From contig DATGUV010000195.1 of the NCBI GenBank assembly GCA_035301025.1, positions 1 to 9,253 of the forward strand: 9,253 nucleotides of DNA, in the 5' to 3' direction. The translations under genes were made by a program, and so were the position numbers. Below are positions 1 to 6,045 of the stretch, piece after piece; position 1 is the first letter of the stretch, and each line of letters opens with the position of its first letter. The stretch comes from CALAMD01 sp035301025 (GTDB taxonomy: Bacteria; Bacillota; Bacilli; Bacillales; Amphibacillaceae). Below the pieces are notes generated by a model. That model was not told where the DNA came from. It did not search any database and saw only the letters and a list, made by a program, of their open reading frames with translations.

Positions 1-16
1 GATAATTGATCCATGA

Positions 17-58
17 AAAGCCACTATATGAAGAACAATCACTTCATGTAGTGGCTTT
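17..58. terminator. Terminator hairpin, probably bidirectional
   Basis: A 17-bp inverted repeat pairs 17-33 with 42-58, with one G-T wobble and an 8-base loop. It begins AAAGCC and ends GGCTTT. T-rich bases follow on either strand, though neither run is a long perfect T-tract. It lies about 105 bases past the stop of the minus-strand phosphatase gene. It could end that transcript, or a plus-strand gene to the left of the window, or both. Confidence 0.7.
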
Positions 59-163
59 ATTCGTTCGAATGAATTTCTACATCATTATTTTTGCTAGTCC
101 ATACAACTTGAATTGAAATAGCTCATTTTGGCAATTACAAAATTGACTCGTACACAGTAAAAT

Positions 164-988
164 TTACGTAAACAACAAAAGAACCATTGTACCGATTATC
201 AAACAATACCAAGCAAAGTATGCTAGTTTTCCTTTTTTCATAATGTTCATAAACCACTTTAAAGCAAGATAGGTAGCGAGAAGTGAAGCAATACATGCAA
301 TGATAAACAGAATCATTCTTGCGGATAATAACGGATCTTGTCTAACGTCATTGATTGAAAATGCGACAGAACCTAGAGCAACAGGAATGTACAGTAAAAA
401 CGAAAAACGTAATGCAGTATCACGATCTATTCCAAGGGATAATGCAGCTACAATGGTAGCACCAGATCGACTAATTCCTGGAATAAGTGCAAGAGCTTGT
501 GCACATCCAATAACAATTCCATCCCAAAGGCTTAGTTGGCTTTCTCCTTTTGTTCCTATTTTTTTCCGAATCAACCACAAACATATTCCTGTAATAATGA
601 GCGTAATTCCCACAACGCGAATACTACTTAGCTGATTAGAAATAGCATCTTGAAAAAGAATACCAATGATACCAGCAGGAATAGATGCTACAAGCAACAA
701 TAAAACAAATTTATAATCATCATAATCCTCTTGCTCCTTATATTTCATGTATTTCATACTATTGGTTAAGAGACGAATAATCGTTTTTCGGTAAACAATA
801 CAAATAGCAATGAGAGAACCGAAATGAACGACAACCTCAAAAGATAGCCCAGGTAAATCAAGTCCTAAACCCGTTTTTAATAATATAAGATGTCCACTAG
901 AGGAAATGGGCAATGGTTCTGTAATTCCTTGAAAGATTCCTAAGAAAATATATTTCATTAGCAAAATAATCTCTTGGACTTGTCCCAA
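164..988 (-). CDS. uppP: Undecaprenyl-diphosphate phosphatase (UppP/BacA family)
   Basis: Integral membrane enzyme that removes a phosphate from undecaprenyl diphosphate, recycling the lipid carrier for peptidoglycan and other wall polymers; the family is also linked to bacitracin resistance. The 274 residues match the usual family length of about 270. Both signature motifs are visible: the (E/Q)xxxE motif as QGITE with Q20 and E24, followed by PISSSGH with H33, and PGISRSGAT with R174. E24, H33 and R174 fit the family's catalytic positions; the first acidic position is Gln, an allowed variant. Several hydrophobic segments run to the C-terminus. The start is taken as TTG at 988-986, because GGGAGAG lies 7 bases upstream. 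The ATG at 993-995 is out of frame, and the in-frame ATG at codon 11 has no comparable site. The gene is transcribed alone, divergent from the next gene. Whether a second UppP exists elsewhere cannot be seen. Confidence 0.93.
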   Translation of the reverse strand: MGQVQEIILLMKYIFLGIFQGITEPLPISSSGHLILLKTGLGLDLPGLSFEVVVHFGSLIAICIVYRKTIIRLLTNSMKYMKYKEQEDYDDYKFVLLLLVASIPAGIIGILFQDAISNQLSSIRVVGITLIITGICLWLIRKKIGTKGESQLSLWDGIVIGCAQALALIPGISRSGATIVAALSLGIDRDTALRFSFLLYIPVALGSVAFSINDVRQDPLLSARMILFIIACIASLLATYLALKWFMNIMKKGKLAYFAWYCLIIGTMVLLLFT

Positions 989-1143
989 AAATCATCTCTC
1001 CCTACGTATAAAATATAAATTTTTATCTATAGATATTTGAACCTAGTGAAATGTACAACACAAATACTCCTTATCGATACCGTAGAATAATATATAGACA
1101 AAAGATGCACGTTTTTAGCTATATGAGAATAGTCTAACTCGTG

Positions 1144-1151
1144 AGGAGGAG
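1144..1151 (+). promoter_or_regulatory. Strong ribosome binding site, ambiguous between two start codons
   Basis: AGGAGGAG is a near-perfect match to the 16S rRNA tail. It leaves 5 bases between AGGAGG and ATG 1155, and 8 bases to ATG 1158. The second ATG has the more usual Bacillus spacing, so the protein may begin MQNST rather than MMQNST. Confidence 0.75.
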
Positions 1152-1154
1152 ATC

Positions 1155-1514
1155 ATGATGCAAAATTCGACGGATCATACACATATATATGATGTCTGTG
1201 AACAACATATGCATGCATACGTGTTATTAGAAATGAAAGATGGTATGGAAACAGATGGAATTATTACTGGAATCGATCATGAGAATGTTTATGTAGCAGT
1301 ACCAGTAGGAGAAGAGCATCAAGAGCAGATGCGTGAACATAGGACAGAAGAACGACCTTATGGTGGGTACCCTTACGGTGGTTCGGGTGGTTATGGTGGT
1401 TATGGTTCTCATGGTGGCTATCACGGTCCCTATTATGGACGTCCAAGAAGATTTAATAGGCTTATCGTCCCGCTAGCGGCATTAGCAGCGGTGTCTTTGC
1501 TTCCTTGGTATTAA
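1155..1514 (+). CDS. Conserved Gly/Tyr/His-rich small protein with Sm-like N-terminal half
   Basis: Function unknown. The 119 residues fall into three parts. Residues 20-50 (HAYVLLEMKDG..GIITGIDHENVYVAVP) read as alternating beta strands, like a small Sm/SH3-type barrel. Residues 68-96 are a low-complexity segment of Gly, Tyr, His and Pro (YGGYPYGG type). Residues 98-119 (RRFNRLIVPLAALAAVSLLPWY) form a basic, then hydrophobic tail that could touch a membrane. I recall Bacillus relatives with the same RRFNRL..PLAAL..LLPWY ending, sometimes mislabelled 'phosphatidylinositol kinase'; nothing here supports a kinase. The composition resembles spore coat or surface proteins, but that is inference. 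Ribosome binding site AGGAGGAG lies at 1144-1151. ATG 1155 and ATG 1158 are both usable, and 1158 has the better spacing (8 bases from AGGAGG). The gene stands alone between a divergent and a convergent neighbour. Confidence 0.8.
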   Translation: MMQNSTDHTHIYDVCEQHMHAYVLLEMKDGMETDGIITGIDHENVYVAVPVGEEHQEQMREHRTEERPYGGYPYGGSGGYGGYGSHGGYHGPYYGRPRRFNRLIVPLAALAAVSLLPWY

Positions 1515-1550
1515 CAAGGAAATAATTGTTTATGCTTGCGTCCACGTGTT

Positions 1551-1584
1551 AAAAATAAAAACCCCTACATTTATCATGTAGGGG
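1551..1584 (-). terminator. Rho-independent terminator of yjzD
   Basis: A perfect 9-bp stem, CCCCTACAT (1562-1570) with ATGTAGGGG (1576-1584), encloses a 5-base loop. Read on the minus strand it is followed by TTTTTATTTTT (1561-1551). It starts 24 bases past the yjzD stop codon. The plus strand has no T-tract after the stem, so it acts on yjzD and not on the convergent gene ending at 1514. Confidence 0.88.
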
Positions 1585-1607
1585 ACTACGTATGTTCGTT
1601 TGACTAA

Positions 1608-1784
1608 CTACTTTTTGTCTTCTTTTAAACCAATTTCACTTACAACAAGAATAACTAAGAAGAATAGACCAGCAACAAAGAATACCGTTGTTAGATTAAA
1701 TGCTTCTCCAGCCATACTTGTTAATACGTATGAGATAGCCGCACTAATAAGAACAGACCAAATAGCAACCATAATTACGCGCAT
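1608..1784 (-). CDS. yjzD: YjzD-like small membrane protein (DUF2929 family)
   Basis: A 58-residue protein of unknown function that I recognise as the YjzD/DUF2929 family found in the same place in Bacillus. Two membrane segments are visible, at about residues 3-24 (VIMVAIWSVLISAAISYVLTSM) and 33-50 (TTVFFVAGLFFLVILVVS), joined by a short loop and followed by a charged tail ending KEDKK. The ATG at 1784-1782 is chosen as start because GAGGG lies 8 bases upstream. A longer reading from GTG at 1793 would overlap the ribosome binding site. The gene is monocistronic, has its own terminator, and is divergent from the yjaU-med block. It shares sequence order with B. subtilis, but no biochemical role is known to me. 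Confidence 0.85.
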   Translation of the reverse strand: MRVIMVAIWSVLISAAISYVLTSMAGEAFNLTTVFFVAGLFFLVILVVSEIGLKEDKK

Positions 1785-1964
1785 GTTGAACACCCTCTTT
1801 TTCTATAATTAATGAACTTTAGTTCCTGAAATTCATTCACATACATGTGTTAAAATTCGGCAAAATCATTTGTAAATATTCATATGTAAACCCAAGATTA
1901 AGTTTATCAAATTTGGATATAAAATCAACCTTTTTTATTCGGGTATATGAAAGTGGGGTCGAAA

Positions 1965-2567
1965 ATGAAGGTCGCTATTGTGAATTGTTTTCATTGGGTC
2001 GGATATCATTTGGTGGAAGAAATGTTAGAAGAAGGAGTAGAGGTTATAGGTATACATGAATCTAACACAAAGCAATCCGAATTTTTATCGATGTTTGTTC
2101 ATCGAAACAGTTTATTTACAGAAACAGATATGATTCCAGAAAATGTTGATTATACAGTTGTTATTGGACATACAGCTATCGATTCCACACGTTTATTTAC
2201 CATTCAACTGATAGAGGAAAATATAAAAACCAGTGACATGTCATTACATGACGTAACGATTGAAATACCATTATTATATGGAGAATGGATGCCAATGGAT
2301 GAAAAAGGAATATTTGTCCAAAATAAGTATATTTCATTTACATCTAATATCTTTATGGAAAAAGGGGTATATGTGCAAGATTATATCAAGGACTTTCTTG
2401 ATGTCATACATGCTAAAATAGCTTCTTCATCTGATGAAAAATCAGTCATTGTGGAAGAGTTAATACTTGAAAATGATTCGTATTTTCGTGACAATAGTAC
2501 TAAGCGAAAAATCATAGAACAATTACAAAAAGAATATAGACGTAACAGATTGTATTATGAGGAATAA
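1965..2567 (+). CDS. YjaU/YjaV-position protein, Rossmann-like N-terminus, function unknown
   Basis: A 200-residue protein with no function I can name. It begins MKVAIVNCFHWVGYHLVEEMLEEGVEVIGI: a beta strand, a helix, then a second strand, as in NAD(P)-binding sugar epimerases. However, the usual GxxGxxG loop is degraded to NCFHWVG, so nucleotide binding is doubtful. Residues 57-62 (VVIGHT) and 99-105 (PLLYGEW) also recall an epimerase core (PxxYG). The protein is shorter than a full epimerase. The C-terminal part is charged and probably helical (EQLQKEYRRNRLYYEE). The position directly before med is that of B. subtilis yjaU/yjaV, and an accessory role to Med is only inferred from that. Start ATG 1965 follows AGTGGGG with 6 bases of spacing. 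An upstream ATG at 1947 would add six residues but has no ribosome binding site. Confidence 0.75.
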   Translation: MKVAIVNCFHWVGYHLVEEMLEEGVEVIGIHESNTKQSEFLSMFVHRNSLFTETDMIPENVDYTVVIGHTAIDSTRLFTIQLIEENIKTSDMSLHDVTIEIPLLYGEWMPMDEKGIFVQNKYISFTSNIFMEKGVYVQDYIKDFLDVIHAKIASSSDEKSVIVEELILENDSYFRDNSTKRKIIEQLQKEYRRNRLYYEE

Positions 2568-2591
2568 AAATAGGGAATTTGTGAGGACATT

Positions 2592-2642
2592 ATGAAATTA
2601 TACAAAAACGAATTGCATCGATGGGGTGCTCCCATTGAATAA
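2592..2642 (+). CDS. 16-codon ORF overlapping the med start (possible leader peptide)
   Basis: ATG at 2592 opens a short frame, MKLYKNELHRWGAPIE, ending in TAA at 2640-2642. GAGGA at 2583-2587 lies 4 bases upstream, so initiation is plausible. Its stop overlaps the probable TTG start of med (2635) by a few bases, an arrangement typical of translational coupling. It also fills the gap between the preceding gene and med. There is no homology I recognise, and a frame this short can arise by chance. Confidence 0.35.
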   Translation: MKLYKNELHRWGAPIE

Positions 2643-3603
2643 AATATCGATAACAATTATATCAGTAATCGGAATAGGATTATTGCTAGGAACATTATAC
2701 TTATTTGATAAACGTAACATCCAAAAGGTAGGTATCTTATTAGAAGGTACAACGAACGATCAATCATGGGACCGTAGAGGTTACGAAGGACTTCTAACTA
2801 TTGGAGAAGATTTTGATGCTGATATTTATATAAAAGAAAATGTACAATCAGAAGAAGAGATTGTAAACGCTGTCAAGAACTTGGCTGAAAAAGAAGCACG
2901 TATTATTTTTGGGCACAGTTATACGTATGGGAGATATTTTGCTGATTTAGCGGATCAATATCCGAATACGCATTTTGTCTATTTTAATGGTGGATATACT
3001 GCAGATAATGTAACAAGTTTAAATTTTGATTCCCATGCAATGGGGTTTTTCGGAGGAATGGTTGCGGGGAAAATGACAGAAACTAATGAGATAGGAATTA
3101 TTGCAGCTTATGAGTGGCAGCCTGAAGTAGAAGGGTTTTATGAAGGAGTCAAATATCAAAATCCTGATGCAACCGTTCATATTAATTTTGTGAATGATTG
3201 GAATGCTAGGGAAGTTGCTTTAAACATTTACGGGATTATGAAGAACAATGATGTAGATGTGTTTTATCCAACAGGCGATTCGTTTGCAAATGATATTGTC
3301 AGACATGCCGACCAAGATGGACGATATGTAATTGGGTATGTACCTGATAAAATTGATGTAGATGAACGAACAGTATTAACGAGTACGATTCAACATGTGG
3401 ACAAGCTATATGTATTAGCTGCTGAACTATATCAAAAGAACAAGTTAACATCTGGAATTATGACGTTTGATTTTGCAGATGGAGCTATATCGTTAGGAGA
3501 CTTTAGTCCTGATGTTCCTGATGATTACACCCAATATATTATGGATTTAATTGATGAGTATATTGAAACGGGTTTACTTCCTAACGAAAAATATAAAGAT
3601 TGA
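2635..3603 (+). CDS. med: Med-like BMP-family substrate-binding/regulatory protein
   Basis: Similar along its length to B. subtilis Med, a positive regulator of the competence gene comK belonging to the BMP (PnrA-like) ligand-binding family. From the TTG start it has 322 residues. Residues 5-24 form one membrane anchor (SITIISVIGIGLLLGTLYLF). The periplasmic-binding-type fold follows: QKVGILLEG; NDQSWDRRGYEGL; IIFGHSYTYG; NVTSLNFDSHAMGFFGGMVAGKM; IGIIAAYEWQPEVEGFYEGVKYQNP; DVFYPTGDS; VIGYVPDKIDVDERTVLTST. No Cys follows the hydrophobic stretch, so it looks like a signal anchor and not a lipoprotein. The start is chosen as TTG 2635 (GGGGTG six bases upstream); GTG 2626 would add three residues but has no ribosome binding site. 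It follows the yjaU/yjaV-type gene by about 60 bases, probably co-transcribed. No comZ follows; only 76 bases separate it from fabH. The ligand is unknown. Confidence 0.85.
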   Translation: MNKISITIISVIGIGLLLGTLYLFDKRNIQKVGILLEGTTNDQSWDRRGYEGLLTIGEDFDADIYIKENVQSEEEIVNAVKNLAEKEARIIFGHSYTYGRYFADLADQYPNTHFVYFNGGYTADNVTSLNFDSHAMGFFGGMVAGKMTETNEIGIIAAYEWQPEVEGFYEGVKYQNPDATVHINFVNDWNAREVALNIYGIMKNNDVDVFYPTGDSFANDIVRHADQDGRYVIGYVPDKIDVDERTVLTSTIQHVDKLYVLAAELYQKNKLTSGIMTFDFADGAISLGDFSPDVPDDYTQYIMDLIDEYIETGLLPNEKYKD

Positions 3604-3628
3604 ATTTAAAGCAAAAATAAATTATAAT
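3600..3628 (+). promoter_or_regulatory. Sigma-A promoter of the fabH-fabF operon
   Basis: The -35 element is TTGAAT (3600-3605, 4 of 6 to TTGACA) and overlaps the med stop codon. After exactly 17 bases comes a perfect -10, TATAAT (3623-3628). Transcription should begin near 3635, about 45 bases before the fabH ATG. The FapR-type operator begins inside the -10 element. Confidence 0.8.
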
Positions 3629-3645
3629 TAGTACCAAGTCATAAT
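3627..3645 (+). promoter_or_regulatory. FapR operator overlapping the fabH promoter
   Basis: The 19 bases ATTAGTACCAAGTCATAAT match the palindromic FapR operator (ATTAGTACC joined to its mirror half) at about 15 of 19 positions. The left half is perfect; the right half keeps GT and TAAT. FapR is the Gram-positive repressor of fatty-acid and phospholipid genes, released by malonyl-CoA or malonyl-ACP, and fabHA-fabF is a known target in B. subtilis. The site covers the end of the -10 element and the transcription start, so bound FapR would block polymerase. The match is by eye against the remembered consensus. Confidence 0.75.
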
Positions 3646-3679
3646 AGTTGATGGTGTAAACCACTAAGGAGCTGGGAGC

Positions 3680-4618
3680 ATGAATGTTGGCGTATTAGGT
3701 ACAGGGAAATATTTACCTTCTAAAATAGTAACGAATAAAGATTTAGAAAAAATAGTCGATACAAACGATGAATGGATTCGAACACGTACAGGGATAGAAG
3801 AAAGAAGAATTGCCGAAGATGGAATTGATTCTTCAGACATGGCATTTTACGCTGCTGAACAAGCAATTGCAGAAGCAGGAATTACTGCTGCAGATATTGA
3901 TTTAATTCTTGTTGCAACGGTCACTCCAGACACTCCATTTCCGTCGGTGTCATGTATGATTCAGGATCGTTTAGGTGCTACAAATGCTGCTTCAATGGAT
4001 GTATCTGCAGCATGTACTGGATTTATTTATGGTATGGCAACAGGGAGCCAATTTATTGAATCAGGTGTGTACAAACATGTATTAGTTGTGGGAGTAGACA
4101 AACTTTCTAAAATAACTGACTGGACAGACCGTAATACATGTGTATTATTAGGAGACGGTGCTGGTGCAGTTGTTTTAGGTGAAGTAGGTGCAGAAAAAGG
4201 AATTCTCGCTTTTGAACTTGGATCAAAAGGCTCAGGAGGCAGTCATTTATATCAAGATAAACAAGATCATTTAATTATGAATGGTCGAGAAGTATTTAAA
4301 TTTGCTGTTAAACAAATGCCAGAATCATCGATTGAAGTCATTGAAAAAGCAGGATTAACGAAAGAAGATGTTGATTATTTAATTCCGCATCAAGCAAACA
4401 TTCGTATCATGGAAGCGGCACGAAAACGTTTAGGAATATCCGAGGATAAAATGGCAACATCCATTCGTAAATATGGGAATAACTCTTCAGCATCTGTTCC
4501 TATTGCGTTATGTGAAGCAGTTGAAGAAGGAAAAGTGAAGGAAAATGATACGGTCGTGTTAGTTGGATTTGGTGGAGGCCTCACGTGGGGTGCGATTGCT
4601 TTACGTTGGGGAGTTTAA
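3680..4618 (+). CDS. fabH: 3-oxoacyl-ACP synthase III (FabH)
   Basis: Beta-ketoacyl-ACP synthase III condenses an acyl-CoA primer (acetyl or, in Bacillaceae, branched acyl-CoA) with malonyl-ACP, the first step of type II fatty-acid synthesis in the cytosol. It has 312 residues, the normal length. The thiolase-fold catalytic triad is visible: Cys112 in DVSAACTGF, His237 in LIPHQAN and Asn267 in RKYGNNSSAS, with the usual 30-residue gap between His and Asn. The N-terminal NDEWIRTRTGIEERR and C-terminal VGFGGGLTWGA signatures are intact. ATG 3680 is preceded by AAGGAG (3666-3671) at 8 bases. It is the first gene of the fabH-fabF operon, under the promoter and FapR-type operator just upstream. 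It corresponds to B. subtilis fabHA; whether a second copy (fabHB) exists cannot be told here. Confidence 0.97.
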   Translation: MNVGVLGTGKYLPSKIVTNKDLEKIVDTNDEWIRTRTGIEERRIAEDGIDSSDMAFYAAEQAIAEAGITAADIDLILVATVTPDTPFPSVSCMIQDRLGATNAASMDVSAACTGFIYGMATGSQFIESGVYKHVLVVGVDKLSKITDWTDRNTCVLLGDGAGAVVLGEVGAEKGILAFELGSKGSGGSHLYQDKQDHLIMNGREVFKFAVKQMPESSIEVIEKAGLTKEDVDYLIPHQANIRIMEAARKRLGISEDKMATSIRKYGNNSSASVPIALCEAVEEGKVKENDTVVLVGFGGGLTWGAIALRWGV

Positions 4619-4646
4619 ATTAAACGTGTATTAGGAGGAGACATAC

Positions 4647-5888
4647 ATGTCGAACGAAAGAAGAGTAGTTGTTACAGGATTAGGTGCTGTGACACCTGTA
4701 GGAAATGATGTTCCAACAATGTGGGAAAGTATTATAACAGGCAAATCAGGGGTTGGACCCATTACAAAAGTAAATAAAGAAGAATTCCCTGTTCATGTTG
4801 CAGCAGAATTAAAAGATTATGATCCAATCCTACATATTAATAAGCGTGATGCACGAAGAATGGATCCGTTTACCCAATATGCAGTTTCAGCTTCAAAAAT
4901 GGCTGTTGAAGATGCTAAATTAACGATTGACGAATCGAATGCTGATCGTGTAGGTGTTTGGATTGGATCTGGGATTGGTGGAATGAACACATATGAAGAA
5001 CAATTCCGCCGTTTTATGGATAAGGGATACAGAAGGGTTAGTCCATTTTTTGTACCAATGATGATTCCGGATATGGCTGCTGGTCAAGTATCTATTCAGC
5101 TAGGTGCAAAAGGAATTAATTCTTGTACAACAACGGCATGTGCTTCTGGTGCAAACTCAATTGGGGATGCGTTTAAAGCCATTCAACGTGGAGACGTTGA
5201 TTATATGATTGCAGGAGGAACAGAAGCACCACTAACGAATATTTCTTTCGCAGGGTTTTCAATGGCTAAAGCACTTTCTTTTAATGAAGATCCAAATACA
5301 GCCAGTCGTCCATTTGATAAAAACCGCGATGGGTTTGTAATGGGAGAGGGAGCGGGAATTTTAATTTTAGAAACGCTTGATTCTGCTCTTGAGCGTGGTG
5401 CGCATATTTATTGTGAAATTGTTGGTTACGGAGCAACTGGAGATGCATTTCATATAACGGCACCTGCTGAAGGTGGAGAAGGTGCTGCACGCGCAATGAA
5501 ACAAGCACTTGAAGATGCTAAAGTTGAACCAAACAATGTAGATTATATTAACGCACATGGTACAAGTACAGATATGAATGACCGTTATGAAACGGAAGCT
5601 ATTAAAACGATTTATGGAGACCACGCATATGATCTTGCTATTTCATCTACAAAGTCTATGACAGGACATTTATTAGGTGCAGCAGGAGCTGTAGAAGCGA
5701 TTTTGTCTGCTAAAGCTATTGAAGATGGTATAATCCCAGCGACAATGAATTATGAGACTAAGGACGAAAATTGTGATTTAGATTACGTCCCAAATGAAGC
5801 ACGGAAGCAAGAAGTAGACGTTGTAATGAGTAACTCATTTGGATTTGGTGGTCATAACGTTTCTCTCGTCTTTAAAAAATATAAATAA
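4647..5888 (+). CDS. fabF: 3-oxoacyl-ACP synthase II (FabF)
   Basis: Beta-ketoacyl-ACP synthase II extends acyl-ACP chains by condensation with malonyl-ACP, releasing CO2, in the cytosolic type II fatty-acid cycle. At 413 residues it is full length. The Cys-His-His catalytic set is visible: Cys165 in TTTACASGANSIG, His304 in INAHGTSTDMND and His341 in SMTGHLLGAAGAVEA. GSGIGG (107-112) carries the Ile that lines the acyl pocket, and the C-terminal NSFGFGGHN loop is intact. AGGAGGAG (4633-4640) sits 6 bases before ATG 4647. The gene begins 28 bases after the fabH stop with no terminator between, so both are read from the FapR-controlled promoter. A long hairpin terminator follows. This is the condensing enzyme bound by cerulenin and platensimycin in the family. 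Confidence 0.97.
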   Translation: MSNERRVVVTGLGAVTPVGNDVPTMWESIITGKSGVGPITKVNKEEFPVHVAAELKDYDPILHINKRDARRMDPFTQYAVSASKMAVEDAKLTIDESNADRVGVWIGSGIGGMNTYEEQFRRFMDKGYRRVSPFFVPMMIPDMAAGQVSIQLGAKGINSCTTTACASGANSIGDAFKAIQRGDVDYMIAGGTEAPLTNISFAGFSMAKALSFNEDPNTASRPFDKNRDGFVMGEGAGILILETLDSALERGAHIYCEIVGYGATGDAFHITAPAEGGEGAARAMKQALEDAKVEPNNVDYINAHGTSTDMNDRYETEAIKTIYGDHAYDLAISSTKSMTGHLLGAAGAVEAILSAKAIEDGIIPATMNYETKDENCDLDYVPNEARKQEVDVVMSNSFGFGGHNVSLVFKKYK

Positions 5889-5946
5889 GCTTACTGGAAT
5901 ACATTTATCATAATTACTTTAATGAATTTTATAATACGTATTTTAT

Positions 5947-6016
5947 GCTACTTCACTACCATATGTAGTTTCGTTAAGTCGTTCGAAAATACATATAGTA
6001 GTGGAGTAGCTTTTTT
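5947..6016 (+). terminator. Long rho-independent terminator of the fabH-fabF operon
   Basis: A 21-bp stem pairs 5947-5967 (GCTACTTCACTACC...) with 5990-6010 (...GTGGAGTAGC), with one G-T wobble and one C-A mismatch. It encloses a 22-base loop and is followed by TTTTTT (6011-6016). It begins 58 bases after the fabF stop and isolates the repeat array that follows. Confidence 0.9.
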
Positions 6017-6045
6017 GGGTTATTATGAAATTCGCTATGACTGTG

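Noticed and set aside
300..635. 111-residue plus-strand open frame inside uppP
   Set aside because: It is the antisense shadow of a clear UppP gene, with no ribosome site and no recognisable family.
1086..1094. Possible sigma-K -10 (AATAATATA) before the Gly/Tyr-rich gene
   Set aside because: The first base is off consensus and the nearest AC is 18 bases upstream instead of 16-17; too weak in AT-rich DNA.
1600..1812. 70-residue plus-strand frame over yjzD
   Set aside because: Antisense to yjzD, which has a better start, membrane segments and its own terminator.
1813..1826. Possible LexA (SOS) box before yjzD, core GAAC-TTTA-GTTC
   Set aside because: The outer C and G of the Bacillus box (CGAAC...GTTCG) are missing and the centre does not fit the consensus. 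A 12-base partial palindrome can occur by chance.
1847..2059. 70-residue plus-strand frame across the start of the yjaU/yjaV-type gene
   Set aside because: It is out of frame with the well-supported gene starting at 1965 and has no ribosome site.
5281..5624. Two minus-strand open frames inside fabF
   Set aside because: Antisense shadows of a fully conserved fabF; their composition is low-complexity and they lack start signals.
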